The notes beneath the pieces are model-generated. The model was not told the origin of the DNA, did no database searches, and saw nothing but the letters and a program-made list of their open reading frames with translations. From Deltaproteobacteria bacterium (GTDB taxonomy: Bacteria > Myxococcota_A > Polyangia > Haliangiales > Haliangiaceae), in assembly GCA_013813765.1 (NCBI GenBank), contig JACCRC010000549.1:1-39355 (forward strand): a DNA stretch of 39,355 nucleotides. The letters are read 5' to 3'. Shown piece by piece: positions 13,287 through 21,687 of this stretch. The translations under genes and the position numbers were made by a program. Within the stretch, counting starts at the first letter, position 1. Every line of letters starts with the position of its first letter.

Positions 13287-14147
13287 ATGCGCGCACTGCT
13301 CCTCGTACCGCTGCTCCTCGCCCTGCCCGCGTGCAAGAAAAAGCGGCCCGACGAGATCGAGCTAGCGATGGCGAAGTTCGACGAGTTCCGCAACAAGATG
13401 TGCGCCTGCAAGGACAAGGCGTGCGCCGACACGGTTCAAGACGACATGAACCAGTGGTCGAGGGAGAACGCGCGGACGGCGGGCGATCGGCCGGTGAAGC
13501 CGGCCGAAGCGCAGATGAAGAAGATGCAGGAGATCGGTACGCAGTACGGCGAGTGCATGGCGAAGGCGATGCAGGCGGAGCCGCCGGTGGACGTAGCGAC
13601 ACCGACGCCAACACCGTCTCCGGTGGTGGCGCTCGCGACAGGCGACCAGGTGGTCAAGCACGTCTACGACACGCTCGGTTCTTACGCGGTGGCCCGCCTT
13701 GGCCTGTGGTACGTGCGCGCGGATGGGACAATCGATCCGAAGTATGGCTACGTCGAGATCGACCTCGCGCCGCCCAGGCCGCCTGATCCGGCGGATGATC
13801 CAGACCGTCCGATCGGCGCGCCGATACCTGTGGCTCCGACAGCAGATGACCACAGCTCGAGTGACTGCCCGACCGTCGGCTGGGCCAGCGGAGCGCTGAC
13901 GCGAAAAAAACGCCCGTCGTGCGAGAAGGTGGAGGTCCCACTCGCACGCCCCAAGTGCAGCGCTGTCGAGATCTGGAAGCGCGCGATCGACGAGGGCGCC
14001 CCCGCGCAGGGCCTCGCCGTGATCGAGCTGCATGCAACGCCCTCACAGCACTGGACGTTCTCGATGCACGACGCGCCTCGCAACATCCACGTGCTCAAGG
14101 AGATCCAGGACACGTGTGCACCGACGATCGAGCGCCCGGCGCCGTAG
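13287..14147 (+). CDS. Predicted lipoprotein C, paralogue of its neighbours
   Basis: 286 residues, five bases after the previous stop. Signal peptide and lipobox LPAC (Cys16) with KKK behind it are nearly identical to those of lipoprotein B. The Cys-rich helical part reads MCACKDKACADTV and YGECMAKAM. A Thr/Pro linker (about 100-115) precedes the shared module: YVRADGTIDPKYG, PADDPDRPIGAP, CSAVEIWKRAIDEGAP, WTFSMHDAPRNIHV and DTCAPTIERP. It has a short insert with RKKRPSCEKVEV. Function unknown. Its TAG directly abuts the stop of the convergent sugar dehydrogenase gene (TAGCTA), so no terminator fits between them. Confidence 0.75.
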   Translation: MRALLLVPLLLALPACKKKRPDEIELAMAKFDEFRNKMCACKDKACADTVQDDMNQWSRENARTAGDRPVKPAEAQMKKMQEIGTQYGECMAKAMQAEPPVDVATPTPTPSPVVALATGDQVVKHVYDTLGSYAVARLGLWYVRADGTIDPKYGYVEIDLAPPRPPDPADDPDRPIGAPIPVAPTADDHSSSDCPTVGWASGALTRKKRPSCEKVEVPLARPKCSAVEIWKRAIDEGAPAQGLAVIELHATPSQHWTFSMHDAPRNIHVLKEIQDTCAPTIERPAP

Positions 14148-15383
14148 CTATCGCGGCGCGAGCTTGTAGATCTTGCCGGTGAGCTCGACGACGTAGAGCT
14201 CGCCGTCGTGATCGACGCCGAACGAGCTGACCTGCGCCAGGATGCCTTCGCGATCGATCGCGGCCTTCCAGTCCCAGTGCTCGCGCACGTTGCCGTCGGT
14301 CCACTTCAGTGACCGCAGGAGGCCGGTGCAGTAGTCAGCGTAGAAGTAGCGGCCGTCGAGCGCGGGCAGTGCCTTCCCGCGGTACACGAAGCCGCCGGTG
14401 ATCGAGCAACCTTCCTCGTGCGAGAAGTCGACGATGGGAAGCGTGAAGCCATCCTTCTTGCAGTTCTTGCGCAGGAAGCAGTGATTGCCCTCGATGACGT
14501 TCCAGCCGAAATTGTGGTTCCGCTTGTCGGTGCCGGCGACCGCGAACACGTACTCCCACTTGTTCTGGCCGACGTCGGCGATCATCAGATCTCCGGTCTT
14601 CGCATCGAACGAGAACCGCCACGGGTTCCGCACGCCCATGTGCACGAGCTCCGGCACGGGTTTGGGTGCGTCGGCATCGAGCCGCAGCATCTTCCCGAGC
14701 AGCGCCTTCGGATCCTGGCCGTTGTTCTGCGGATCGCCGGCGGAACCACCGTCGCCCATGCCGGTCCACAGCTTGCCGTCGGGACCGAACACGACGTGAC
14801 CACCGTTGTGGTTCGAGTACGGCTGCTTGATCCTGATCAGCTCGCGACGCGACGCTGGATCGGCGACGTCGGGATCCGCGGAGACCTTGTACTCGACGAT
14901 GTGCGTGTCACCTGGATCCGCGTCGGTGTAGTTCACGTAGAACTTCCCGTTCGTCGCGTACTGCGGATGGAACGCGAGCCCGAGCAGGCCCTGTTCGTTG
15001 CCGTCGGAGAGGTTACTGAGGCTGAGAAACGGCTTCGGCGCGAGCTTGCCGTTCTCGATGATCCGGATCCGCCCGGCGTGCTGCTCCACGACGAACCAGC
15101 GCTTCCGTGCATCTCCGGGTGCGACTACGAGCGCGACGGGCCGTCCGAGCCCTCGTGCGACCTCCACGAGCTGGATCTTCTCCGCGACGTCCTTCGGCAC
15201 CTGAACGAGCTCGGCGCTCCCTGGCGGCGGCGTCGTTGTGGCGGCGGGCACAGGAACAGGCACCGTCGTCGGTGTGGCGGCAGAGCCCACCGTGGCCGGC
15301 TCCACGGGTGCCGGTCGGTCGTCCGTGCGCGAGTCTCGATGACACGCTGAGGCGAAGGCGACAACGAGTAGTGCGCGTCTCAT
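14148..15383 (-). CDS. PQQ-dependent glucose/sorbosone dehydrogenase-family protein
   Basis: 411 residues from the ATG at 15383 (a GTG at 15401 is also in frame). The family is periplasmic six-bladed beta-propellers that oxidise aldose sugars with pyrroloquinoline quinone and calcium. Visible signatures are LGLAFHPQYATNGKFYVNYT, the NHNGGHVVFGPDGKLW segment with the expected active-site His, GMGDGGSAGDPQNNGQ, GVRNPWRFSFD, ADVGQNKWEYV and the late GGFVYRG. The N-terminus has a hydrophobic stretch ending FASACHRDS, a weak lipobox, followed by a Pro/Ala/Thr linker, so it is exported and possibly lipid-anchored. No PQQ synthesis genes are in the window. Family confident; true substrate unknown. 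Confidence 0.88.
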   Translation of the reverse strand: MRRALLVVAFASACHRDSRTDDRPAPVEPATVGSAATPTTVPVPVPAATTTPPPGSAELVQVPKDVAEKIQLVEVARGLGRPVALVVAPGDARKRWFVVEQHAGRIRIIENGKLAPKPFLSLSNLSDGNEQGLLGLAFHPQYATNGKFYVNYTDADPGDTHIVEYKVSADPDVADPASRRELIRIKQPYSNHNGGHVVFGPDGKLWTGMGDGGSAGDPQNNGQDPKALLGKMLRLDADAPKPVPELVHMGVRNPWRFSFDAKTGDLMIADVGQNKWEYVFAVAGTDKRNHNFGWNVIEGNHCFLRKNCKKDGFTLPIVDFSHEEGCSITGGFVYRGKALPALDGRYFYADYCTGLLRSLKWTDGNVREHWDWKAAIDREGILAQVSSFGVDHDGELYVVELTGKIYKLAPR

Positions 15384-15477
15384 CACGATAGGTCGTGCCA
15401 CAGGCGGGTCCGTTAGCCAACTGCTGGCAACTCGAGTAGCCGGCCGGACGTTCGTTCACACGTCCTATCCCGCAACT

Positions 15478-15504
15478 AACCGATCATCCAATGGGCGATC
15501 GGTT
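15478..15504. promoter_or_regulatory. Inverted repeat, possible operator
   Basis: AACCGATC (15478-15485) and GATCGGTT (15497-15504) form a perfect 8-bp dyad around an 11-base spacer. It lies in the divergent region between the sugar dehydrogenase gene and the small gene at 15567, centred about 60 bases before the transcription start expected from the -24/-12 element at 15524. It could bind a regulator of either gene. A run of eight C follows at 15512-15519. Confidence 0.5.
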
Positions 15505-15523
15505 GCGCCCGCCCCCCCCGGGA

Positions 15524-15539
15524 TGGCACATCGCGTGCT
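15524..15539 (+). promoter_or_regulatory. Sigma54-type -24/-12 promoter
   Basis: TGGCACATCGCGTGCT matches the sigma54 consensus TGGCACG-N4-TTGCW closely, with GG (15525-15526) and GC (15537-15538) at the obligatory 12-base step. Transcription would start near 15550, just before AAGGAAG and the ATG at 15567. Confidence 0.65.
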
Positions 15540-15566
15540 CCTCGGAAGCCCCAAGGAAGTCCCGCC

Positions 15567-15878
15567 ATGCAGATGACGTCTTTTATCGCTGCCGGTTACG
15601 GAAATGCCAGGAACCGTAACGACCTCCGTCACTACTTCGAGTACTCGGCCAAGGGCGTCGAGGTCGTCGAGGATGGCCTCAAGGAGATCTGCTTCGGCGA
15701 GTACCTGGTAGATCAGGGCATCGTCGATCGCTACCAGCTGTTCCGGGCGCTTCAGCTCCAGGATCGCAGCCCGGGCGTTCGCCTCGGCGAGGCCGTCGCC
15801 GCGCTCGGATACGCCCCGATCGGCGCGGTCGAACGCCTGTACCAGCGCTTCAGCGGCCTGAACACCGTCAACGTCTAG
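15567..15878 (+). CDS. Small protein resembling the GspE/PilB N-terminal domain
   Basis: 103 residues with a good ribosome site (AAGGAAG, seven bases before the ATG). After a polar N-terminus, residues about 42-97 read FGEYLVDQGIVDRYQLFRAL, then RLGEAVAALGYAP and VERLYQRF. This is the pattern of the small helical domain at the N-terminus of type II secretion/type IV pilus ATPases (GspE/PilB N-domain), which also occurs alone or fused to other modules in myxobacteria. No ATPase part is present. There is no signal peptide. It is preceded by the sigma54-type promoter, suggesting tightly controlled expression. The last bases overlap the convergent isocitrate dehydrogenase gene through a shared CTAG. 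Domain resemblance is by eye; function unknown. Confidence 0.7.
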   Translation: MQMTSFIAAGYGNARNRNDLRHYFEYSAKGVEVVEDGLKEICFGEYLVDQGIVDRYQLFRALQLQDRSPGVRLGEAVAALGYAPIGAVERLYQRFSGLNTVNV

Positions 15879-16891
15879 TCGTTCATCAGGCGAATGACGG
15901 CGTCGGTGTAGCCGGCCGTGTTCGTCTTCCCGCCGAGGTCACCCGTGCGTGTCTCGGCGTTCGCGAGGGCCGCGATGATTCCCTTCCGCAGCCGCGCTGC
16001 CGCATCGCGCTGATCCACGTGGTCGAGCAGCATCGCGGCCGAGAGCATCAGGCCGGTTGGATTCGCGATGCCCTTGCCGGCGATGTCGGGCGCCGTGCCG
16101 TGCACTGCCTCGAACATCGCGCAGCCGCCGTCGCCGATGTTCGCCGCCGGCGCGACGCCGAGACCGCCGACGAGGCCGGCCGTCAGATCCGACAGGATGT
16201 CGCCGAACAGGTTCATCGTCACGATCATGTCGAACCGCTCGGGCGCGATCACGAGCTTCATCGCGGTGGCGTCGACGATCATGTCGTCGAACTGGATCTC
16301 GGGGTAGCGCTGCGCGACTTCCTTGCCGGTGTCGAGGAACAGGCCGTTCGACATCTTCAGGATGTTCGCCTTATGGACGAGCGTGATCTTCTTGCGGCCG
16401 TGACGCCGCGCGTACTCGAACGCGTACACGATGCAGCGCTCGCTGCCGAACTTCGTGATGATCGCGATCGACTCGGCAGCCGAGCGCCGCGCGTCCACGT
16501 AGTGCTCGACGCCCGCGTAGAGGTCCTCGGTGTTCTCGCGCACGATCACGAGATCGACGCCGGTGTAGCGGCTCGGGACGCCCGGGATGGTCCGCACCGG
16601 CCGCACGTTCGCGTACATGTCGAACTGCTGGCGGAGCGTCACGTTGACGGAGCGATAACCGCCGCCGCTGGGCGTCGCGAGCGGGCCCTTCAGGGCGAGC
16701 TGGGTCTTCTTCAGCGAATCGATCGTCGCCTGCGGCAGCGGATCCTTGTGCTTGTCGACCGCGCCCATGCCGGCGTCGACGCGCTCCCAGTCGAGCGTTG
16801 CCCCGGCAGCCTCCAGGGCGCGGAGGGTGGCCGTGGTGATCTCGGGACCGATACCATCACCTTCGATCAAGCTGACAAGCGGACGCTTCAC
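15875..16891 (-). CDS. NAD-type isocitrate dehydrogenase (isocitrate/isopropylmalate family)
   Basis: Oxidatively decarboxylates isocitrate to 2-oxoglutarate in the TCA cycle; cytoplasmic. I start it at the GTG at 16891 because AAGGAG lies five bases upstream and the product then begins at the family start KRPLVSLIEGDGIGPEI. The 338 residues show the substrate loop RSVNVTLRQQFDMYANVRP (Ser-x-Asn typical of isocitrate rather than isopropylmalate enzymes), ENTEDLYAGVEH, metal-ligand region GDILSDLTAGLVGGLG and cofactor loop HGTAPDIAGKGIANPTG. Asp-Ile in that loop, instead of Lys-Tyr, indicates NAD rather than NADP. Homoisocitrate dehydrogenase is a less likely alternative. The GTG overlaps the stop of the upstream Rieske gene (GTGA), indicating translational coupling. 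Confidence 0.88.
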   Translation of the reverse strand: MKRPLVSLIEGDGIGPEITTATLRALEAAGATLDWERVDAGMGAVDKHKDPLPQATIDSLKKTQLALKGPLATPSGGGYRSVNVTLRQQFDMYANVRPVRTIPGVPSRYTGVDLVIVRENTEDLYAGVEHYVDARRSAAESIAIITKFGSERCIVYAFEYARRHGRKKITLVHKANILKMSNGLFLDTGKEVAQRYPEIQFDDMIVDATAMKLVIAPERFDMIVTMNLFGDILSDLTAGLVGGLGVAPAANIGDGGCAMFEAVHGTAPDIAGKGIANPTGLMLSAAMLLDHVDQRDAAARLRKGIIAALANAETRTGDLGGKTNTAGYTDAVIRLMND

Positions 16892-17214
16892 GTTGACTCC
16901 TTGAGTTGCGGATCGATCTCGATGGTGTCGCCGACGACCCGCACCGAATACGTCGCCAGACAGTACTCCGATGCATCGGCGTGGCGACCGGTCGCGGTCG
17001 AGAACCGCCACGCGTGGTTCGGGCAGATGATGTGACCTCGCGACACGATGCCCTCCGTCAGGTCACCGCCGCGGTGCACGCAGCGCCGTTGCACCGCGAA
17101 GTAGCGTTCGCCGTCGAGCCCCAGCGCGAGCTCCAGGCCGTCGACGGTCACTGGGATGACGTCGCCCGGTTTGACCGCACCGACCTTGGCGACGGCGCGC
17201 CACTGCTCGCTCAC
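16888..17214 (-). CDS. Rieske-type [2Fe-2S] ferredoxin-like protein
   Basis: 108 residues from the GTG at 17214; an in-frame GTG at 17241 would add nine residues, but the shorter start matches how Rieske ferredoxins usually begin and has GGAAGG directly before it. The cluster ligands are visible as C45-V-H47 and C64-PN-H67, the CxH...CxxH Rieske signature. There is no membrane segment or partner oxygenase, so it is the soluble ferredoxin or nitrite-reductase-small-subunit type, probably an electron carrier. It sits between an enhancer-binding protein gene and the isocitrate dehydrogenase gene, all on the minus strand, and overlaps the latter by four bases. Its electron donor and acceptor cannot be told from the sequence. 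Confidence 0.88.
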   Translation of the reverse strand: MSEQWRAVAKVGAVKPGDVIPVTVDGLELALGLDGERYFAVQRRCVHRGGDLTEGIVSRGHIICPNHAWRFSTATGRHADASEYCLATYSVRVVGDTIEIDPQLKEST

Positions 17215-17278
17215 CCTTCCAATCTCGCATGAATGCAACACGTGCGCTGGGTGCAGGGCCCGAAGCTCGACGGTGACG

Positions 17279-18742
<1,464 letters not shown>

Positions 18743-18748
18743 CTCGGT

Positions 18749-18754
18749 AGGATA
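18749..18754 (-). promoter_or_regulatory. -10-like TATCCT just before the enhancer-binding protein start
   Basis: Reading the minus strand, TATCCT is followed by six bases and the GTG at 18742, so a transcript from it would begin at or next to the start codon (leaderless). There is no -35 match. This supports the chosen start. Confidence 0.45.
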
Positions 18755-18762
18755 CTCCGCGC

Positions 18763-18780
18763 TGTCCAGACGTCTAGACG
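18763..18780. promoter_or_regulatory. Degenerate TGTCC-N8-GGACA dyad (site 1)
   Basis: TGTCC (18763-18767), eight bases, then AGACG, a three-of-five match to GGACA. It contains the 10-bp palindrome CGTCTAGACG (18771-18780). It lies just upstream of the TATCCT element of the enhancer-binding protein gene, a suitable place for autoregulation. Confidence 0.4.
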
Positions 18781-18801
18781 GTGTCCACGCCATTGGACAC
18801 C
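18780..18801. promoter_or_regulatory. Perfect dyad TGTCC-N8-GGACA (site 2)
   Basis: GGTGTCCA (18780-18787) and TGGACACC (18794-18801) form a perfect 8-bp inverted repeat around six bases. Its centre is roughly 95-100 bases upstream of the transcription start predicted for the ECF sigma gene, the normal range for enhancer-binding protein sites. Confidence 0.6.
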
Positions 18802-18839
18802 TTCGATGCCCGGACCTGACTCAAGTATTCGGAACCGTT

Positions 18840-18857
18840 TGTCCTATCCCCTGGACA
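18840..18857. promoter_or_regulatory. TGTCC-N8-GGACA dyad (site 3)
   Basis: TGTCC (18840-18844), eight bases, then GGACA (18853-18857): same half-sites and same spacing as site 2. It ends five bases before the -24 element at 18862. Its flank GTCCTATCCC (18841-18850) recurs exactly at 15462-15471, upstream of the other -24/-12 candidate. Confidence 0.5.
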
Positions 18858-18861
18858 GAGC

Positions 18862-18877
18862 TGGCTCGGTCCGTGCG
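18862..18877 (+). promoter_or_regulatory. Sigma54-type -24/-12 promoter of the ECF sigma gene
   Basis: TGGCTCGGTCCGTGCG matches TGGCACG-N4-TTGCW with GG at 18863-18864 and GC at 18875-18876, exactly 12 bases apart. A start near 18888 would give a short leader carrying the AGGAGG at 18892-18897. Confidence 0.6.
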
Positions 18878-18903
18878 TAAGCCCTGGGACCAGGAGGGCT
18901 CAG

Positions 18904-19428
18904 ATGCACGCACCAGCCAGCATGGACGCGGACCTCGATCGCACGCGGGGGTACGTCAAGTCGATCGCGCTCAAGTACGTGCGCGATGACTCGGACGCGG
19001 AGGACGTGACCCAGGACGCGATGCTCCTCGCGCATCGCTACCGGAGCTCGTTCCGTGGAGAGTCTCGGTTCTCGACCTGGCTGTACCGGGTCACCGCGAC
19101 CGCCGCCCTGATGTTCCTGCGCAAGCAGCGCCGGCTGTCCCGCGAGGTCGCGGCGAGCGGATCGCTGAAGGACGAGGACGGCACGCCGTGGCTCGAGCAG
19201 CACGCCGCGCCGATCGATCTGCGCGCGGAGGTCGTGGCGAAGGCGGACCTCGCCCTCGTCTCCGAGGCCGTCGCGGCCCTCGGCGCGAAGTACCCGGCGG
19301 TGTTCTGGAAGCGCTACGGCGAGGGCCGCACCGAGACCGAGATCGCGAAGGACCTCGGACTCTCGGTGGCCGCGGTGAAGACCCGGGCGTTCCGCGCCCG
19401 GCAGGCAGCGCTCGCAGCCGTGCGCTGA
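18904..19428 (+). CDS. ECF-family RNA polymerase sigma factor
   Basis: 174 residues with a near-perfect ribosome site (AGGAGG, six bases before the ATG). Region 2 is at about 12-75 (YVKSIALKYVRDDSDAEDVT and RFSTWLYRVTATAALMFLRK). Region 4 at about 115-174 ends in a helix-turn-helix (TEIAKDLGLSVAAVKTRAFR). There is no region 3 or sigma1.1, which is typical of ECF sigma factors that redirect RNA polymerase to stress or envelope genes. No anti-sigma factor gene follows; the next gene is convergent. A 12-bp palindrome (19423-19434, CGCTGATCAGCG) spans the stop codon. Upstream dyads and a -24/-12 element suggest control by the divergent enhancer-binding protein. Confidence 0.92.
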   Translation: MHAPASMDADLDRTRGYVKSIALKYVRDDSDAEDVTQDAMLLAHRYRSSFRGESRFSTWLYRVTATAALMFLRKQRRLSREVAASGSLKDEDGTPWLEQHAAPIDLRAEVVAKADLALVSEAVAALGAKYPAVFWKRYGEGRTETEIAKDLGLSVAAVKTRAFRARQAALAAVR

Positions 19429-19441
19429 TCAGCGACGCGGC

Positions 19442-19669
19442 TCAACGATTGGCGGCAGCAGCGATCGGACGGTCGAAGGCGAGTTGCGGATAGGTGGTGT
19501 GAACCGAGCAGAACGTGCGACCGGCGTGCGTGGCGCGAAGCTCCCAGGCGCGGTGCTTCGCGGCGCAGCCATCCGCGCAGACCTCGATCACTTCCACCCG
19601 CTCCTCGGCCAGCATCTCGATCACGAGCCACTGCGCCGGGTAGACGAGCGACAAATCGGTCCAGCTCAT
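19442..19669 (-). CDS. Small hypothetical protein, 75 residues
   Basis: ATG at 19669 preceded by AAGGG three bases away. The product starts MSWTDLSLVYPAQWLVIEML and has Cys residues in VCADGCAAKHRAWE and TFCSVHTTYP. The Leu-x-x-x-Tyr-Pro-x-x-Trp-(Val/Leu)-x-Ile start loosely recalls small DUF5678-like proteins, but I would not assign it. There is no signal peptide. It lies convergent to the ECF sigma gene, 13 bases from its stop. Supported by an unshadowed frame, a ribosome site and a plausible composition only. Confidence 0.5.
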   Translation of the reverse strand: MSWTDLSLVYPAQWLVIEMLAEERVEVIEVCADGCAAKHRAWELRATHAGRTFCSVHTTYPQLAFDRPIAAAANR

Positions 19670-19821
19670 GTGCCCTTGAAACTACTCCCATCCCGCACCG
19701 TCACAACTTTTGACCGTGTCGATTCGTCCGGGATCCGGTGTGGGTGCCGAGCCACGCTCAGATCCAAGTGGCTGAAACTGCTCGATTCAGGCCTGGTCCC
19801 AGGGTTGAACTACCCCGGGTC

Positions 19822-20325
19822 ATGCTGACCGCGATTTTGCCGCTGATCACCGTCTCCCTGGGGCTGTCCATGCCCGCGCCGGAGCTGGACGAGGCCGTGC
19901 CGCAGGTCACCGTCACCCAGCCGCGCAGCGCGCAGGTTCGCCTCGCGGTGACGCTCGCCGAGGCCGACGCGATCCACGCCGTTGGAATTCGCGGACAGAC
20001 GATCGTGTTCGCGATCGATCGCGAGGGCGAGGCCTTCGAGGTCGTCGCGACCCTGCGCGCGAAGGGTCCTAACAAGGGCGAGGTGATCGCCCTGTCGATC
20101 ACCGACGTCGGTCCGGCGATCGGTGACATGGGTAGCCTGTCGTGGCTCGGCGGCGAGCTCGCGGACGTGACCGCCGTGACCGTGCTCGCCGTGGACGGGG
20201 ACGGAGCCGTCACGATCACCACGAGCGACGGGCGTGCATACATGGCGATTCCCGGCCGCGGGTCGGGCGGCAACGCCGGCGTCGAGGCGCGCTGGGCGGC
20301 CGCGTGGGATCGCGACGAGGGCTGA
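19822..20325 (+). CDS. Hypothetical exported protein
   Basis: 167 residues from the ATG at 19822; the frame is open upstream but this start gives a signal peptide (LTAILPLITVSLGLSMPAPE). No Shine-Dalgarno is evident. The mature part is predicted mostly beta: VRLAVTLAEADAIHAVGIRG, IVFAIDREGEAFEV, a segment around SLSWLGGELADVTAVTVLAV, then a Gly/Ala-rich C-terminus ending in WAAAWDRDEG. I do not recognise a family. The methyltransferase gene begins 21 bases after its stop. The 150 bases upstream hold no other gene. Confidence 0.6.
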   Translation: MLTAILPLITVSLGLSMPAPELDEAVPQVTVTQPRSAQVRLAVTLAEADAIHAVGIRGQTIVFAIDREGEAFEVVATLRAKGPNKGEVIALSITDVGPAIGDMGSLSWLGGELADVTAVTVLAVDGDGAVTITTSDGRAYMAIPGRGSGGNAGVEARWAAAWDRDEG

Positions 20326-20332
20326 CGCGCGC

Positions 20333-20338
20333 TATACA
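20333..20338 (+). promoter_or_regulatory. -10-like TATACA just before the methyltransferase start
   Basis: TATACA ends eight bases before the TTG at 20347, with no ribosome site between, so transcription would start at or near the start codon. No -35 match. One of several such arrangements in the window. Confidence 0.4.
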
Positions 20339-20346
20339 GTGCGCCC

Positions 20347-21207
20347 TTGGCCAAGCAGCAGCACGACCCTCGTACGGATCCCGACGTTCCCCCGGGCATG
20401 TCGATCGAGCTGCTCAAGGACCTCCATCTGCTCACGCGCGAGGGCCAGCTCAACGCCGACGCCCGCCGCAAGCTGAAGCAGATCCGCCACCTGGTCGGCC
20501 TGCTCAAGCCCGCGCTCGACGACTCGCTCGCGCGCAACGCCGATCCCATCGTCGTCGACTGTGGCGCCGGGAAGAGCTACCTCGGTGCGCTGCTCTACGA
20601 GCTCGTGCTCGGCCCTGCGGGCAAGGGTTCGCTCGTCGCGATCGAGGCGCGCCCCGAGCTCTCCGAGCAGGCGGCGAACCGCGCCGCGCGCTTCGGTCAG
20701 GATCGGTTCCGCGTCGCGACCGGTGCGATCGCGTCCGCCGCCCTGCCCTCGCGGCCGAGCGTGGTCACCGCGCTGCACGCCTGTGACACCGCCACCGATG
20801 ACGCACTCGCGCTCGCGATCGCGCAGAAGGCGGATCACGTCGCGGTCGTCCCGTGCTGCCAGGCCGAGGTCGCACGCCAGCTCGAGAAGGCGAAGCCGTC
20901 CGATCCAGCCGTCGCCGCGCTGTTCGCTCATCCGCTGCATCGACGCGAGCTCGGCTCCCACCTGACGAACGTCGTCCGCGGCCTCGCGCTCGAAGCCCAC
21001 GGCTACAAGGTCACGGTCACCGAGCTCGTCGGCTGGGAGCACTCGGCGAAGAACGAGCTGATCCTCGGCAAGCGGGTCAACCGGTTCGACGCGAACGCGC
21101 GAGCCACGCTGCGCGCGCTGCTCGAGACGTTCTCGATCGAACCGGCGATCGTTCGAATCCTCCGCGAACGCGGCCTGGATCCGATCGCCGCGCCTACTGC
21201 GGAGTGA
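20347..21207 (+). CDS. SAM-dependent methyltransferase (Methyltransf_32-like)
   Basis: 286 residues from a TTG at 20347 (an ATG at 20398 is possible). After an N-terminal helical region, the class I SAM-binding motif reads VVDCGAGKSYLG (69-80), followed by IEARPEL (motif II region), TALHACDTATDDAL and VVPCCQAEVARQL. The HACDxATDDA and VPCC segments are typical of the Methyltransf_32 group (relatives of GSTCD/METTL25), whose bacterial members have unclear substrates, probably RNA or protein. Cytoplasmic. The last 14 bases overlap the convergent gene ending at 21194. Fold assignment confident; substrate unknown. Confidence 0.82.
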   Translation: MAKQQHDPRTDPDVPPGMSIELLKDLHLLTREGQLNADARRKLKQIRHLVGLLKPALDDSLARNADPIVVDCGAGKSYLGALLYELVLGPAGKGSLVAIEARPELSEQAANRAARFGQDRFRVATGAIASAALPSRPSVVTALHACDTATDDALALAIAQKADHVAVVPCCQAEVARQLEKAKPSDPAVAALFAHPLHRRELGSHLTNVVRGLALEAHGYKVTVTELVGWEHSAKNELILGKRVNRFDANARATLRALLETFSIEPAIVRILRERGLDPIAAPTAE

Positions 21208-21565
21208 TGACCTGCCAGCGGACGATCGGAGCGTCGATCGCGAGCGTCACCGTCTTCACCGAGCGGATCGGCTGGTCGAGGACCCACGAGTAGATCTTCG
21301 CGGTGTACCAGCCCCACCGCGGTAGATCGACGGCGAGGCCGCCGAGCCAGCACGGTGTGGATGCGCTGATCGGATTGCCCGCCTCGTCCTCGAGCTCCAG
21401 CACGACGCGATGAGGTTCCCCGCACGCGAGCGGATCCCAGCTCGCGAGCAGCCGCGAGACGGGCTCCGGCTCGTCGGGGACCTCGGCGATGCAGGCGCCG
21501 AACAGCGTCCAGAACGCGAACGTGAACAACCAGGGAGCGAGGATGCAGGGGATGAGAGTGCGCAT
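21194..21565 (-). CDS. Hypothetical exported protein, 123 residues
   Basis: Taken from the ATG at 21565, which gives a hydrophobic N-terminus (LIPCILAPWLFTFAFWTLFG) followed by ACIAEVPDEPEP; Cys may be lipidated but the lipobox is poor. The mature part looks like a small beta-sandwich (VVLELEDEAGNPISA, PCWLGGLAVDLPRWGWYTAK, TVTLAIDAPIVRWQVI), resembling carboxypeptidase-regulatory or Ig-like folds, with two Cys (LACGEP and TPCW) that might pair. Family not recognised. It is divergent from the DUF885 peptidase gene and overlaps the methyltransferase gene at the 3' end. Confidence 0.6.
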   Translation of the reverse strand: MRTLIPCILAPWLFTFAFWTLFGACIAEVPDEPEPVSRLLASWDPLACGEPHRVVLELEDEAGNPISASTPCWLGGLAVDLPRWGWYTAKIYSWVLDQPIRSVKTVTLAIDAPIVRWQVITPQ

Positions 21566-21674
21566 GCGCGAGAGGCATGGCATCGGGCGTGCCACGCGGA
21601 TGTCGTTGAAAGGACAAGCGCGCGCTGTCCGTGTCCGACCGGCCGGCGGACGCACGTCCGAGCGTCGGCCGACG

Positions 21675-21680
21675 TATGCT
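21675..21680 (+). promoter_or_regulatory. -10-like TATGCT just before the DUF885 start
   Basis: TATGCT fits TAnnnT and ends seven bases before the ATG at 21688, with no Shine-Dalgarno. Consistent with a leaderless transcript and with choosing 21688 over in-frame starts upstream. Confidence 0.45.
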
Positions 21681-21687
21681 GCGCGCC

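Noticed and set aside
15512..15519. C8 run as a phase-variation tract
   Set aside because: It lies upstream of the -24/-12 element, not inside a gene or promoter spacer; eight C in such GC-rich DNA is weak evidence.
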